Source of the DNA: Chrysogorgia sp. JL179-B06
Lineage: Eukaryota; Cnidaria; Anthozoa; Scleralcyonacea; Chrysogorgiidae
Reading direction: 5' to 3'
Assembly: GCA_035772405.1 (NCBI GenBank)
Contig: JAYKKM010000143.1
Span: 1,115,501 to 1,179,500 of the forward strand
Length of the DNA: 64,000 nucleotides
Each line of letters starts with the position of its first letter. The stretch's first letter is position 1. Of the stretch, positions 7,760 to 20,468 are shown one piece after another. The notes below the pieces were generated by a model. It was given only the letters and a program-made list of their open reading frames with translations. It ran no database searches and had not been told where the DNA came from. The translations under genes and the position numbers were made by a program.

Positions 7760-10108
7760 TATTAATTGGTATTTGAAATTTTGTTAACAAGACTTGAATG
7801 GCAAATATACAAAGGTAGATTTGAAAAACTCAAGTTTACGGTAATATATAATAATTTATAATAAACTACGGACAAGCTTACGACATATCGAACTACGGAC
7901 ATATCGCTTAGTGCGACGCTTAGTGCGACACTTAAAAAGAGGAGAAGTAGCTACGAGGATGTTTTAATGAATAGATATTCTCAATAGAGCTAGGTAACAA
8001 GTCATGAATTTAAAAAATATTATATTGATTTTAAGTTCCAAAAGAAAGGGAATTGTCAAAATTGTATTGACGGCTGTTCGTCGAACTTGTTCAAGTTGAT
8101 GCGCAATTTCAATAGAAGAGATGAATGCCAAACAACACAGGCGTATTCAAGAACTGGGCGAATAAAACAACAACAAACAAAACAAGGATCTCTTGAAGGA
8201 ACGCCACTACGCCACAAAGTTCGTAGAGCGAACAAACGTTTACTAAATAACGTATAGTTATTATAAATTACGTATGTAAATACTAAATAACGTATAATTG
8301 CTGCCTCAGTGCGTAACTCGTGCTCAGTCTCTTTGCCGAGCTATGTATAGCTTACTAGGGAAACTAGGGAAAACTGCGCATGTTCTATTTGCACGCTGTC
8401 TCCTCTTCCCAAAATAATTGCCCAAACTACAGAAAGATTGCTTCATTGCTTCTCAGCTGCTTTCACGGTAAGAATAACCAGGAATAACCAGTTATTTATT
8501 TACTGGGAATCGAATAGTTGACACTAAAATCGACTCCGCTGTTTTGTCTGTTTTCGCTTGCTTATGAACTGCCGAAATTCGAGAGTATTTGAGAGCCTGT
8601 AGACAAGAATCCCGATTATCCATCAGCGCTGTTGACAGCACAAACTATTCCAGTTATCGAGTGGAACTCGACCACCATCGACAATGTCTTAGTTCAAGGA
8701 GACAACATGTTCCTCGTGAGGGATTTCTGTCGACGTGTCGTTGAACATGCAACTTACAAACTGATAACTGTTGTTTGTTGCCGTTGGTTATAACACATTA
8801 GACAAGTCAAACAACTCGTGCGTTAGACCTTGAAAAGTTTACTTTTTCTCAACCAAACGTTCGAAGAGGAGTATAAATATATGCAAAAATATAATTTGGA
8901 CGCCATCTTCAAAAACAGCATCGTAATTTAACCCAAATACGTCGAACGTTTTCTTGACAAATAATCAACCCTACAAGCTCTCTTATACCTTAAAACAAAG
9001 ATAATTTATCTGTCTACAATATACGTAAACGTTATTGTGCTACCTTACTTAGTTTTTTTAAAAAAGCGCAATATCGAACATGCCTTGATATTCGTGATAT
9101 TCGTCATTAAAGCTGCGCGGGGTTTCCACGGAGCGCTTCAAACACAGTTCGCAGTTCGACATTGTTTACATTTAGATATCCAAATTTAATACTATCATTG
9201 CTTACAATATATTAGATTTTACTTCAATATAAACATAGCTACATTCGTTGGATTTCAAATTGCGGTATATTCATACGTTGTGCTGTGTACTTTTACATAC
9301 ACAAGCCCAAGTAGCCTGTAGCCTGAGTTAACGCCTATTCCCGTTCGTTTGTTCGATTTGAAACATGACCGCACGACCGCCAGCAAATATTACAAACGTG
9401 CATGAAGTTCGATTTGGCAAAAGTGTCGCGTGATCATGGAAAATTTATAACTTGCGAGGCTTGCTCTTTCGAGTAAATGTTGTTCGAATTAGACCATGTA
9501 TGGCGTTCAAACATTGAATTTTGACATTATAAAAGCGCCATATGATTACCATATGTTATTTTAATATTACAAGACTATAATAATGATCGCCTTCATATGT
9601 GGTGCAGATTATACAGTCTATTTATTTGACGCTCCAACCTCGCTAAAACCTCTTTGGTTTATAAACATACCACTCCAGAGGCAGCATTTCACTTCTGATA
9701 AGAACTCCTAGTATAATTTACGAAATAACGTATGGCGTAGCCTCCTTCGCAGGCATCACAGCGCTCCACTGAACCGAGTTGTCCGGCCGGGAGGGATACG
9801 TATGGCGATATTTCGAGCAATTTGCTGGGGACTTTTATTCATATTGAAGTTACGCGCCTGGATCATCAATCGCTGATATTTTAAAGAAACAACATTTGTT
9901 CAGTTATGAATATTCTTCAACAACCTGAAATATTTGTCGTAATTTACAAGAAAATTCACGACTTTAGTTAAGTCATTTTTACAAGCCCGAGTTTACACGG
10001 CTTGACTCATGCGCATTAATAGATATTGCAACCAATGGATATTATGGATATATAATTATTAATATTGACGTAGCTTGGCTGCAATATTTTTAATATGTCC
10101 TTGCATGT
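7760..10108. other. Intergenic; one unidentified open frame
   Basis: No confident gene. A + strand frame at about 8603-8791 is open for about 60 codons and contains TIPVIEWNSTTIDNVLVQGD, which resembles a segment I associate with transposon-borne proteins but cannot name; it ends at TAA. A GTAAGA donor-like site at about 8469 follows T/C-rich sequence and might be an upstream non-coding exon. A dispersed repeat shared with 45.9-46.4 kb lies at about 8940-9085. Confidence 0.4.
8940..9085 (+). repeat. Dispersed repeat, copy 1
   Basis: The segment AACGTTTTCTTGACAAATAA through CGCAATATCGAACATGCC recurs, diverged, at about 45948-46085 and 46140-46365. All share AACGTTTTCTTGA, GATAAATTATCTGT-like and TCGAACAT words. 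Confidence 0.65.
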
Positions 10109-10484
10109 TTAAGGTGGCTCGACAGTCTAAATCACGAGAAATTGCATTTTTCCCCATAAAACGTTTTGTAAATGCAGATATGAGCTTTATTTTGGTTCAT
10201 TGCATAGCTCTAGCGGTGGTCTTGATTATTGAAACGTTTCTCACTTGTAGCCTTTGTATATCTAGAGAAATTATGTTTATGATAAGCGGCAGATTTTATG
10301 CAAATTAGTGGAAACACGATTTTTCCACTCAGGAAAACTTTGAGGGTATAAAACTTTTCAGTAAACAAACCCACCACTAGAGCTATGTAATGAACCACGA
10401 TGAAGCTCAGATCTGCATTACAAACTTTTTTATGTGCGGAAAAATGCAATTTCTCATGATTAATAGACTATCGAGCCACCTTAA
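10109..10484. mobile_element. TTAA-flanked MITE (piggyBac-like)
   Basis: Bounded by TTAA at 10109-10112 and 10481-10484. The inverted ends start GGTGGCTCGACAG and end CTATCGAGCCACC, and inversion extends inward for over 100 bp on each side. No transposase is coded. Confidence 0.8.
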
Positions 10485-10796
10485 ATCGTTGATATAATGC
10501 AGAAAGAGAACAGTCAGTGATTAGGTTAGTAATTATTTATGTTTAATTCAATAGTCTCAGTCCTCGCCTATGATGTATAAATAGGGTTAATGTACCTATA
10601 TATTGACATTATTTCAATAGGAACAGTTTTGTCCATTTAAAAATGCTTATATCTTAATTCCTATGTTTATGTTCATTTTAAAATGTTGTAGTTGAACAAA
10701 AATGGAGAGGCCTCACGAAAACGAAAGCTTGGAAATGAAGGTAGAAAGAAAATTGCTAACTTTGCCATTTGTTTTAATGATTTTTGAAAACGTTTA
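10485..10796. other. Unique AT-rich sequence
   Basis: I see no gene or repeat here. Confidence 0.5.
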
Positions 10797-11272
10797 CGGG
10801 GTGTTTATATGAGAGGCGAGCCAGCCTGGTTACCGGGCTAGCCTGGTAAGCGAGATGATTTCTGGCTCGCGTTTATAATTTACATGTATATGGGAAAAAT
10901 TCATCCCGCTTACCGAGATGATTTAAGTTTTTCAAGTGCCAAACAATAAAATATGATTAGACGGCGTCCGCATTCCTTTGAAAATTCATCTCGGTAAATG
11001 GCCCAGCCCGGCTGCGAGTGTTTATATGAGAAATTTTTCAGCCCGGTAACCTCTCTCAAGCGAGATCTCGCCTCTCTCAAGCGAGATCTCGCCTCTCTCA
11101 AGCGAGATCTCGCCTCTCTCAAGCCAGATGTCGCCTCTCAAGCCAGATCTCGCCTCTCTCAAGCGAGATCTCGCCTCTCTCAAGCGAGATCTCGCCTCTC
11201 TCAAGCGAGATCTCGCCTCTCTCAAGCGAGATCTCGCTAACCGGGCTAGCCGTTAACCGGACACCCCCTTAA
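10797..11272. mobile_element. MITE with internal 21-bp satellite
   Basis: The ends GGGGTGTTTATATGAG and CCGGACACCCCC are weakly inverted, with GGTTACCGGGCTAGCC-type sequence near both ends. The core (about 11053-11237) is a 21-bp tandem repeat in which most units contain the 12-base palindrome GCGAGATCTCGC. ORFs of SLKRDLA repeats come from the array. Confidence 0.65.
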
Positions 11273-11329
11273 ACTTAATTTACGTCTTTCCTCTTTGTCT
11301 TGTTATATTTGGCCTATCACGTGATATGC

Positions 11330-11900
11330 CTTCCACTGATGTTCTCCAACATACTAAATGGGTGGCTCAATTAGCTTATAAGATAATAAATAATATTACA
11401 CCGATAAGTATGTCCCATATGATATAATAACCAAATGTAATAATAGGTATAATTTCGCCAATGATAAGAAAATATCTGTCTCACACTTCAATACTTATTA
11501 TATGAAGAACTCAATCTCCCATAGGGGCTCTATTATTTGGAACATGTTCTCAACAGATCTGGACGAGACAGTAACAAATGCCAGAACCTTTGGGAAAATG
11601 ATTAAAAGAACAAAAATCCTAAATTGTATTAACTATGGCGCTGAATCAGTACAATCAGTAGCAAAATATGAAGACTGTTATAATTTTTATTAACTTCTAT
11701 TAATCTTTATATTATTTTTAATTTATTAACGATCTGTAATACCATTTTGAAATGTAAATATCATTATTGTTATCACAGCATTTTAGACAGTAATTATAGA
11801 TTATAGTATAATGTACTTTATCATAAACACACGACCCCACAAGCGACAAGCTTTAACTTTTATCGTGTTTAAATAAAAAATTATTGTATTGTATTGTATC
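11330..11900 (+). pseudogene. CR1/L2-like RT C-terminus and 3' end
   Basis: The frame at 11502-11693 encodes NSISHRGSIIWNMFSTDL, which fits the RT C-terminal segment (SFSFRGP-x-LWNSL) of CR1/L2-like elements. Downstream sequence is AT-rich and ends in a (TTGTA)n tail at about 11880-11900, typical of a 3' end. Confidence 0.6.
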
Positions 11901-12317
11901 CCTTACATAAAAATAACTCCCACTTTTGCCTAATAGACACTTCCTAAATTTCTTTCACTGTCCACGAAACAATAGCTCTAAGTCGAGGCTGACAATGAGA
12001 TCATAATGCATTTACTGTTATCTTTCATATCAAGCTTCGATTTCAAACCATTGTTCCCAATATTGAAAGTGAATATTTCGGCATGAACTTTTTTTTTATA
12101 AAAACATCTTTGATTTTTAACTGGAAGCACAAAATGGTACGATCTCTTTTTACATATTTGATTAACTTACCAGAGGTTTCATTAATTTTTGTCATAGCAG
12201 GCTACGTTTCAAAAATAGATGTCTGTGTCCAGAAAATGTCACCAGAAAATTACATATAAAGTGTCGCCCGAAAATTACAGTACACAAAAAATAGCAGGCC
12301 GGATAAAAGGAAAACAG

Positions 12318-12366
12318 GTTTTCACTAATAGGCGGTTACCGCCGGTAACCGCCTATTAGTGAAAAC
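12318..12366. other. 49-bp perfect palindrome
   Basis: Two 24-base arms (GTTTTCACTAATAGGCGGTT then ACCG, and the reverse complement) flank a single C at 12342. It could be the relic of a small foldback element. It lies about 85 bp upstream of the first candidate BCOR-like exon. Confidence 0.85.
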
Positions 12367-12450
12367 TCTGACTTACTCTGGATATGCCTGTAGATTCTTT
12401 GCACTTCAAAATTCGTTTTTACTCAGGTTTTAACCCCATTTAAGTTTCAG

Positions 12451-15400
12451 TAAACGACGGCACATTGGAAAAAATACGAAAGATGAAAGCAGAAAATCAA
12501 TCACTTGAGGTTAGTTCACTACCTCCACAATCTGATAATGATGCCATTTCATCTCGTTCAGCCATAACGACATGAAATTAAATTGTACATTAAAGCTGTC
12601 AAATAAAGGTCACAAATTAAAGGGATACTTCAGCCAAAATTCAAATGTTATTCATATGAAAGATCTTACTGACTTTAGTTTATTTCCAAAGTTTCAGCAT
12701 TCTTATCAATTTAGTTAAGAAGATATGGCTAGTTGAAGTTGAAAATTTGAGGATTTTGATGCCATATTGGTTTTGAAAATATAATAATAATAATAATAAA
12801 AGACGTATTAGGAGCATTATACAATAGTTTCAATGCTCTTACAACAATATATTCTTAATTTTACTTATAAAACTGATTACAGTTTCATTATAAGATAAAG
12901 CCTACCACTATGAACAAAAAACTATTAATTTTAAAAAAGAAAAGTCTTAAATGCTGACTTAAAACTACTTAACATATCAAAGCTTCTAATTTCCTGTGGT
13001 AATGAATTCCACAATTTTGGTGCTGCAACCGAGAATATCCTGTCTCCATGAGTCACCGTTTTGGATTTTGGCTCAAGTAGCAGATTTCGGTCAGATGATC
13101 TCAAAGCAGGTTTATATTTAGTTAGCAAATCAGTAATATAAACAGGCGCCTGACCATGCAAAACCTGGAAAGTAATTATTAGTATCTTAAAACAATCCTT
13201 GATCTCACCGGCAACCAGTGAAGATTACGAAGCACAGGGGAGATTAGCCTACGTCATAGTCTGTGAAATTTTGAAAACCACAGACTATGAACCAGCGCCG
13301 TTAATCGTGTTCTGTGACGTAGCTACTATAAGGAATTTAAATAGTAGACCATGATTGGTCGCTTAGAAAATTTAGTTAATACGCGATATTCAATTGGTTA
13401 AGAACTACTTCCGTTTTCAATGTTCGTCATGCATGTTGTTTACCACGAAGACAGTTTCTCAGCCGCCTCAACGTTTCCTTGTATTAAACGAGACTATTAA
13501 AGAGTTTGCTATACTTTCAAAGGTGACTGTTTATAGTCGGCATAATTTTGGTTCAAGGATGATCAAACAGTCGAAGAGATGCGGGAATCGAATTGTTAAT
13601 CATACGATATTTCCAGGTAGCCGTCGAGTGCCGATTCTCGTTTAATATGCTGTTTCGTTTTAGCTTTTCAGCTTGTCCTATTTGTCTATTAGAACTAAGT
13701 TTGCTCTTCATATGATTTCTTAAACTTTTACTGAATACTCGTTAGTTGCTATAAGCATAGACTTGCTCCAAGTCTGCCTCTTGATTGTTTCGGCTTTGTT
13801 TAAAGACGGGTTTGCTTCGAGAATACAGGTTTGTTTCGAGACAGGTTCTTTTCAAAACCTTGAAACAAACCCGTCTTTGAAACCAAACCACTCTCGAAAT
13901 AAACCCGTCTTCTCGAAACAAACCCGTCTTTAAATAAACCCGAAACAATCAAGAGGCAAACTTGGAGCAAGTCTATACTATAAGGCATAAACACAATCTA
14001 TTGCGAATAATCGGCATAAATTACAGAACACACAATTTGGCTCTGATGCACAGACGCTACTTAGCGCCGCCTTTTTGCGCCCGCGAGCGTCTGTACGCAG
14101 GCTAAGGGGAGATATGCTCCGATTTTTTAACCCCTGCAACAAGTCTAGCAGCTGTATTTTGAATTCGCTGTAACTTGCTCAATTCAGCTTCTGGTAAGCC
14201 ATATAGGATGCTATTACAGCTGTCAAGTTTTGATGTTATGAATGCATGCACCAACTTCTCACAGTCCTTTTTACTCAAATATTTCCTGATCAAATATTTC
14301 CTGAAAATATGACGTCATTGGGTGATTTATTGGCATTGGAGTTGTTTTGATGGCGATCACATAGTGATAGCTGTTGTGAATGCCCTTAGTTAAGAAATGT
14401 GTGAAGGGAACTGTTCCCCAATTCTTATGTAATTACTTTGCTGTCAATCGTCAGTTAATTGTAAGAACCACCCGGCAAAGCAATTTATTGCACTTGCCAA
14501 GGGTCAAAACAGAAATGGCGAAGAAATATTTTTATTATAATGGATCCAAGGTTTTTAATCGCTTATGTGACAGTTTTGCATAGATACATTATAATGTATT
14601 TTAATTTAGGTATCAAATTTATATTGTTGTAACGGGATTTATTGTATCAACAATTATGGAAATTAAGTAAGTTAGTTTTTATATAGGGCTCTCGTTGATA
14701 ACAGATGAGGCTCTGATGAGGATACCCTATTCAAATAAAGGTTTTATCTATCTTTTATCTTGGATGAAAACTAGTCGAAATAAACTATTTAGTTCCTCAT
14801 GCAGGAAGGTAGAGGAGCTTCTTTGACATAATACGAGATAGAATCACTCAGTGACGTCTCTCTAACTCTCCAACTTCAACTAGCCATATCTTCTTAACTA
14901 AATTGATAGGAATGCTGAAACTTGATGCTGCTGGAAGTGAGATCTTTCAATCCATTTAAAAGAGCACCTTTATCATTTGTGAGCTTTTTGCATCTATTTC
15001 TATAAATCTGCTAATTTATTCTGACGCTGATTTGTTGAAAGAGTTTCGCTGTTCTTCTAATAGTAGACAATTAAGTTGTTGCTTTATAATCATTTGAATG
15101 AATTTCATTACTGAAATTATTGTTTTCAAATTAAAAAGGATGAATAATATTTTGTCGCAAGCGTATTCTTGAGACCATCCTTGTTCTAGACACGACACAT
15201 TACTAGAGTTTTTTCACGTTTTTAAAATGGCTTACATTTACAAATTTTATTTATATCCATTGAGTCATCCTTTTTATCGTGTTTTTTTTTAGAAAAAAAC
15301 TGCTGAAATATCAAAAAAGCCTGCTGAGAATCCACCAGAAAAGAGTATGCAAATAATATTCAAACCAAATTTATAAATTCCTATTGGATTTATATCGTGT

Positions 15401-18400
15401 TACTCAAGATGATATTGTATTCTGTAATTAATTTTTGGATTTCATGTGTTCTTCCATTTTCTAACATTGAAACCTGTGGGTTTTGTTTGAAATTTGAGTT
15501 GTTGGAACCAGACGGTTTATATGTGCAGCATATTGCATCTCAGTTTGTAATCCAATGAAGGTTCCGAGGGGTGTTACTTCCTATTCAGAATGAAACGTTT
15601 GCTAGAAATCTCTTGAAACTGATTATTTATTAGTAAAGGTGGAACATTATTTTTACTACCGGCACAGGTTTTGTCTCAAACCTGTTTTGGGGTGTTATTT
15701 GCCTTGGCCGAAAGGGCGCCCTGAGCATTGTTAGAGTATGGCAGTAGGAGTCACAGGTTAGAAGAAGTTTGGGAACCACTTCTGTATCTTGAAGTGTCAT
15801 GATCGTCTCGTGTTTGGGAAATGGTAAAATAATATTTGATGCCTTTGATTATATTATAATGCATAAGATTTCGTTCGGCGCACGCTCCTGGACAAAATGG
15901 TTGTTTAAAATCGTGTATCTTATTAACTTCTATTTCATGTTTTCCTCTTTTAAAAGTTGATGTTCAAAAGAGCTTAAAAAAGCGAAGTATCCAGTTAGAT
16001 GAAGCTGTGCTGAAATTGTCCGTAGAGGTAAGATGGGTTTACATTTTATTTAGTCTAATTTTATTTTGCCTAATTTAATAATTATTACGCTTATCCTTAT
16101 TTTGAAGAAACACCCAGCAAAGAAACAAGCTGTGGAATGCATCGAAGGTACTATAATCAGTTATGGTTTGTTTGTTTGTTTGTTTGTTTGTTTGTTTGTT
16201 TGTTTGTTTGTTTGTTTGTTTGTTTGTTTAGATTGTTTGGTCTGTCGGTAGGTACATCTAGGTCATCCTTGCTTCCTTCCTTCCATCCTTCCATCCATCC
16301 ATCCATCCATCCATCCATCCATCCATCCATCCTTCCTTCCTTCCTTCCTTCCTTCCTTCCTTCCTTCCTTCCTTCCTTCCTTCCTTGCTTGCTTCCTTCC
16401 ATCATTGCTTCCTTCCTTCCATCCTTGCTTCCTTGCATCCTTGCTTCGTTCCTTCCTTTGCTTGCTTGCTTCCTTCCTTGCTGGCTAGCTTCCTTCCTTG
16501 CTGGCTAGCTTCCTTCCTTGCTGGTTTCCTTCCTTCCTTGCTGACTTGCTTACTTCATTTCTGGCTTGCTTCCTTCTTTCCTCCATTATTCGCTTGCTTG
16601 CTTGCTTGCTTACTTGCTCGCTTGCTTGCTCGCTTGCTCGCTTGCTCGCTTGCTCGCTTGCTCGCTTGCTCGCTTGCTCGCTTGCTCGCTTGCTCGCTTG
16701 CTCGCTTGCTTGCTCGCTTATTTAACAATGTTTGGATTGGATTATAGACAAGAAAGTCAGTTCTAAAGCTGTAGAAGAATGTAAAAAAATTAAACTGGTA
16801 AAGGACGTGTCTAACATACCAAAGCCTTCAAAACGGACAGAAAATCAATCAGAAACGAATACAGGTTGGTTTTCGTATTAAAGATTAAATTCCAAAATGA
16901 GTATGTTTGACAATTATGATTATGGCAATGATAACAACGATAACAATTACATACAATTATTGGTTACAAATACAGAAAAGTGAATTCATTATTTACAATT
17001 TATACAAACAGTTTCTTTATATGATATTTTTATTTTGACGTGTTTTTAGAATCTCCCCACGATAAATCTCATCGCGTAAAAACTTATATGCTAGTTCCTT
17101 CGTATCATGGTTTTCAAGTAAGTAAGATCCACGGTTATATAGTAAAGTATATGGACTGTGATTTTGTGGGAATTATATTTTGAAGACAGCTAGATTGATT
17201 TCGATTGCTCTGAGAATAGACGATTTCAAGGTTATTGCCGCTACGTTGAAATGGGGGCAAAGAGACTGGGACGAGCGTGGTTTAGCACAGTATAATAACA
17301 GTCTAAAAGACGCAAAATTGCGGCGTATTTTCGTGCTCTTTACACTTCTTTACATTTGATTTGATAGTTGCTGTGCCTTTTACCCAAATACGATTATTCC
17401 TGGTAAGAAATCTTCAAACGTGTAGATTTCATCTTGTGATTGAAAAGACCAGAAATAAGAAATAAGACATAAGATAAATAGATAATATGATAAGATAATA
17501 TCAAGCCAAACGTAAATTTAAATCCAAATCAAATGCGGCAATAACCTTGAAATCGTCTATTAAATGTGTCTAATACTGTACTTGGATTACTAACACTTTT
17601 TGCAGCAGCATTATGTGTTTTTGAATTCTACACAAAATATTGCTTTATGGCAACATTCGTGGTGTCAAACAATTTTGAATTATGTTGTTATTGGAATACG
17701 TTTTCTTCTCTAACAATTGCTCTTGACGGCCTTTACTTTTCGGCTTTTTTTCTCGGCTTTTTTTTTCTTTTTACGGCTTTTTTTTCTCTTCAAAAATAAG
17801 CCTTTAAGTTGGGGTTGTCATATTTTATTGGAACAGAACATTCTTGGTGACCAAATTGTATAATTTCTTTATTTTGTTGTACACCTTTTCATCGAAACGA
17901 GGGTCAAAGAGCGAAAACTTTTAAATGATCTTGTTGTTTTGCTTTAGTGTTGAACTGTAAACAAAAAGTAATATCACTTTAAAAACAACGTTGTCTAAAT
18001 CTTAAAGAATAAATATGAAAGCTGCTAAGTTCTCAAAAGAACTGGATATAATATGAAAAGGATAAATAAGAGAACTTCAATGTGTCGAAAAATACTTAAG
18101 TAAGAGTACTTACGTATACTCTTTCCTGACATGCTGAAAAACTGCCAACATTGAACCACCTGTTTGTTCTATTGATATCTCTGGAAATAACCATAACTGT
18201 TGCGAAAGCTATAATTGTTCTGAAAGCCCAATAAACCGACTGTTACCAATGCTTTTAAATTTCCCGAACAAGACACATTATGTTAATATAAATTAGCATT
18301 AATTATCATAAATCAGGTTGAAAAACTTTCATTTTTCTAGAAAAGGCCATCTTGCACGCCCGCGTAGCATCATGAAAATTACCACCAATCGCAGAGTTTT

Positions 18401-20468
18401 TTATGAAATCAAATCAAACTTGGCGTGTGAGTGGATCTTATGTGCCTGGCGCTTGTCGAGTTTCAATTTTTAATCTTGCCTTACCGTGTGCCGTGTTTTT
18501 CGATTGACGACTTCATCAGTCGTATTGGACTGATTTTGACTGCGCCAGACTGGAAAGATTTAATGGACGACGTGTGGTCATAAATCTTAAAGAACCTTCA
18601 TGAAAACATTCCCTTCAACTTCTTGTCCTTTTTCATGAATTGTTTGTTAAAATTAATGCAAAACAAGTAATGTGATATCGAAACATCGAGGCTTGATAGC
18701 CAGCGAGTGTCTTCTTCAAGATCCACGTGCCTCGTTTCCATCCTGGCCGCCACGAAAAGTTTATGTCGTGACGACAATTTCCGAACGCCGTGCGCACGAG
18801 GCCGAACGACGTGCGCAATGCGCACCAGGCCGAACGACGACGAAGTGTTTGAAATATCGCAATTGTAAGCTATAGTATGATAAACAATGTAACCTTATTA
18901 CTAACCCTAATACCAACACTTTAACTAACCTGGTATAATGGTTAGTATTAGGCTTAGATTAAGGATTAGATTTCACTGTTTATCGTACTATTACCATATT
19001 TCAAAATACGATGGATGAGGATTGGCATGATGTGTTGGCGGCCGTAAAAATTGATTAAGCAGTCGATTCAGTGATTCATGATTCCAGTATCAGCGATTTA
19101 TGGGATCATGGACAAGTGTATGCCTTTCCACACAGTTATTATGTCTTCATGGGACGCTGATTGGATGACTCCCCTTGTCAAGGCCATGCTACGAAAGAAG
19201 TTTATAATATCTAATGATAATGCAGACCGACTCTGTTCAATTAATAAAAGGATTGCAGATGTATTAGCATCGAAATTATTAGGAACTTTCTTGCTGCTAT
19301 TTGTAACCAAGACTGGTGGATAATGGGTAGATTCCATTACACAACTTCGCAGCCTCTCTCACAATGTAAATATGTATAGGAAATAACACGGTTCGAGAAG
19401 AATTAATGAAAAATCGCACGCGTGTTTGGCGAAATATTCATAATACCACGAGTGCGAAGCACGAGTGGTATTATGAATATTTCGCCAAACACAAGTGCGA
19501 TTTTTCATTAATTCTTCGAGAACAAGTGTTATTTCCTTTTAATACCTTTTCAATCAATTTTACGCGTTCCTAAATACCCCTAAATTTTACTACGAAGCGG
19601 GAAAACTGATGATCACTGCTGATGTTTATATGATACTAAAATCCAAACATCCCGGATGTAATCATTTACTAGGGGTATTTTTTTTAAATACCCCTAGTAA
19701 AAAAATTTGAGTTTAATACTGATGTCATTAGCCAATCAGGAATGAGTAAAATTGATTGAAATGGTATTAGGATAGTAATTCTCAACTTTCTCTATAGAGG
19801 ACGCCAAATAGGATTGATAAGTTCTTTTATAATTTTTGATTTGGTCAATTCGTTTCTGATATATCTCTCATTAATCATGGCCAAAACGTCCTTTTATAAA
19901 CAATGGGTACTGTATATTACAAGAAATACTTGGCATTTCACTCGATTGAACTGCATGTTCTAAGGATTTATGGTGAACACATACTTTTATATTATGACCA
20001 ATAAAAGCCTTTGAATTGAATTGAATTGAATTGAATTGAATTGAATTGAATTGAATTGAATTGAATTGAATTGAATTGAATTGAATTGAATTGAAAAGGT
20101 CTTTAGTTACTTCAACCATGTTAGCTCACTATGGTAGTTTTCTTTTGAAGGACTTTTCTCCTGTCGTTCTTGGCTCCAGAACTCGTAACAAGAAAGCAGA
20201 TAAAGTCAAAAGAGATATAGGTAAGAAAAATTAATTAAAAAACGAGTTACAAACGATAAATATCGTAACGGTTTGTTTGTTTTTTAACATAGACGATGAG
20301 GTTATTCCAGCAAAGAAAACTGAAAGTCCAAAGAAAGACATTCCACTTTTAGTTATCGAAACAGTTAATAACAAACCTGTAAAACAAGATGTCCTTGCCA
20401 AAGACGAAGAAATGCGTGATTTTGTGAAAAGCAGTCTTTGTGCGCAGGGAATGTTAAAGAAAGAATTG
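12451..20468 (+). CDS. BCOR-like gene: linker exons
   Basis: Eight short exons encode a Lys/Ser/Glu-rich region without a known domain, for example [17 protein letters not shown] (15293), [20 protein letters not shown] (15957) and [13 protein letters not shown] (20151). The 20293-20468 exon ends in a helical stretch, [20 protein letters not shown]. Frames join without stops: 15344 ends in phase 1, 16027 phase 0, 16147 phase 1, 16864 phase 1, 17117 phase 0, 20220 phase 1, 20468 phase 0. The 12451-12509 exon ([19 protein letters not shown]) fits phase and splice consensus but has no independent support. A Kozak-like ATG lies within it, so it might instead hold the start codon. This part probably acts as a flexible basic linker. 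Confidence 0.65.

Larger units (their letters stand above)
12617..14965. mobile_element. MITE split by nested insertions
   Basis: The left arm (about 12617-12780, starting TTAAAGGGATACTTCAG) contains AAGAAGATATGGCTAGTTGA, whose reverse complement is at about 14869-14900 (TTCAACTAGCCATATCTTCTT), with further inverted match on both sides. The CR1 relic and the L2-like fragment now separate the arms. The right end is not clear. Confidence 0.6.

Noticed and set aside
16066..16766. Overlapping ORFs rich in Leu/Ser/Cys or Lys/Glu/Gly
   Set aside because: They translate tetranucleotide microsatellites in an intron.
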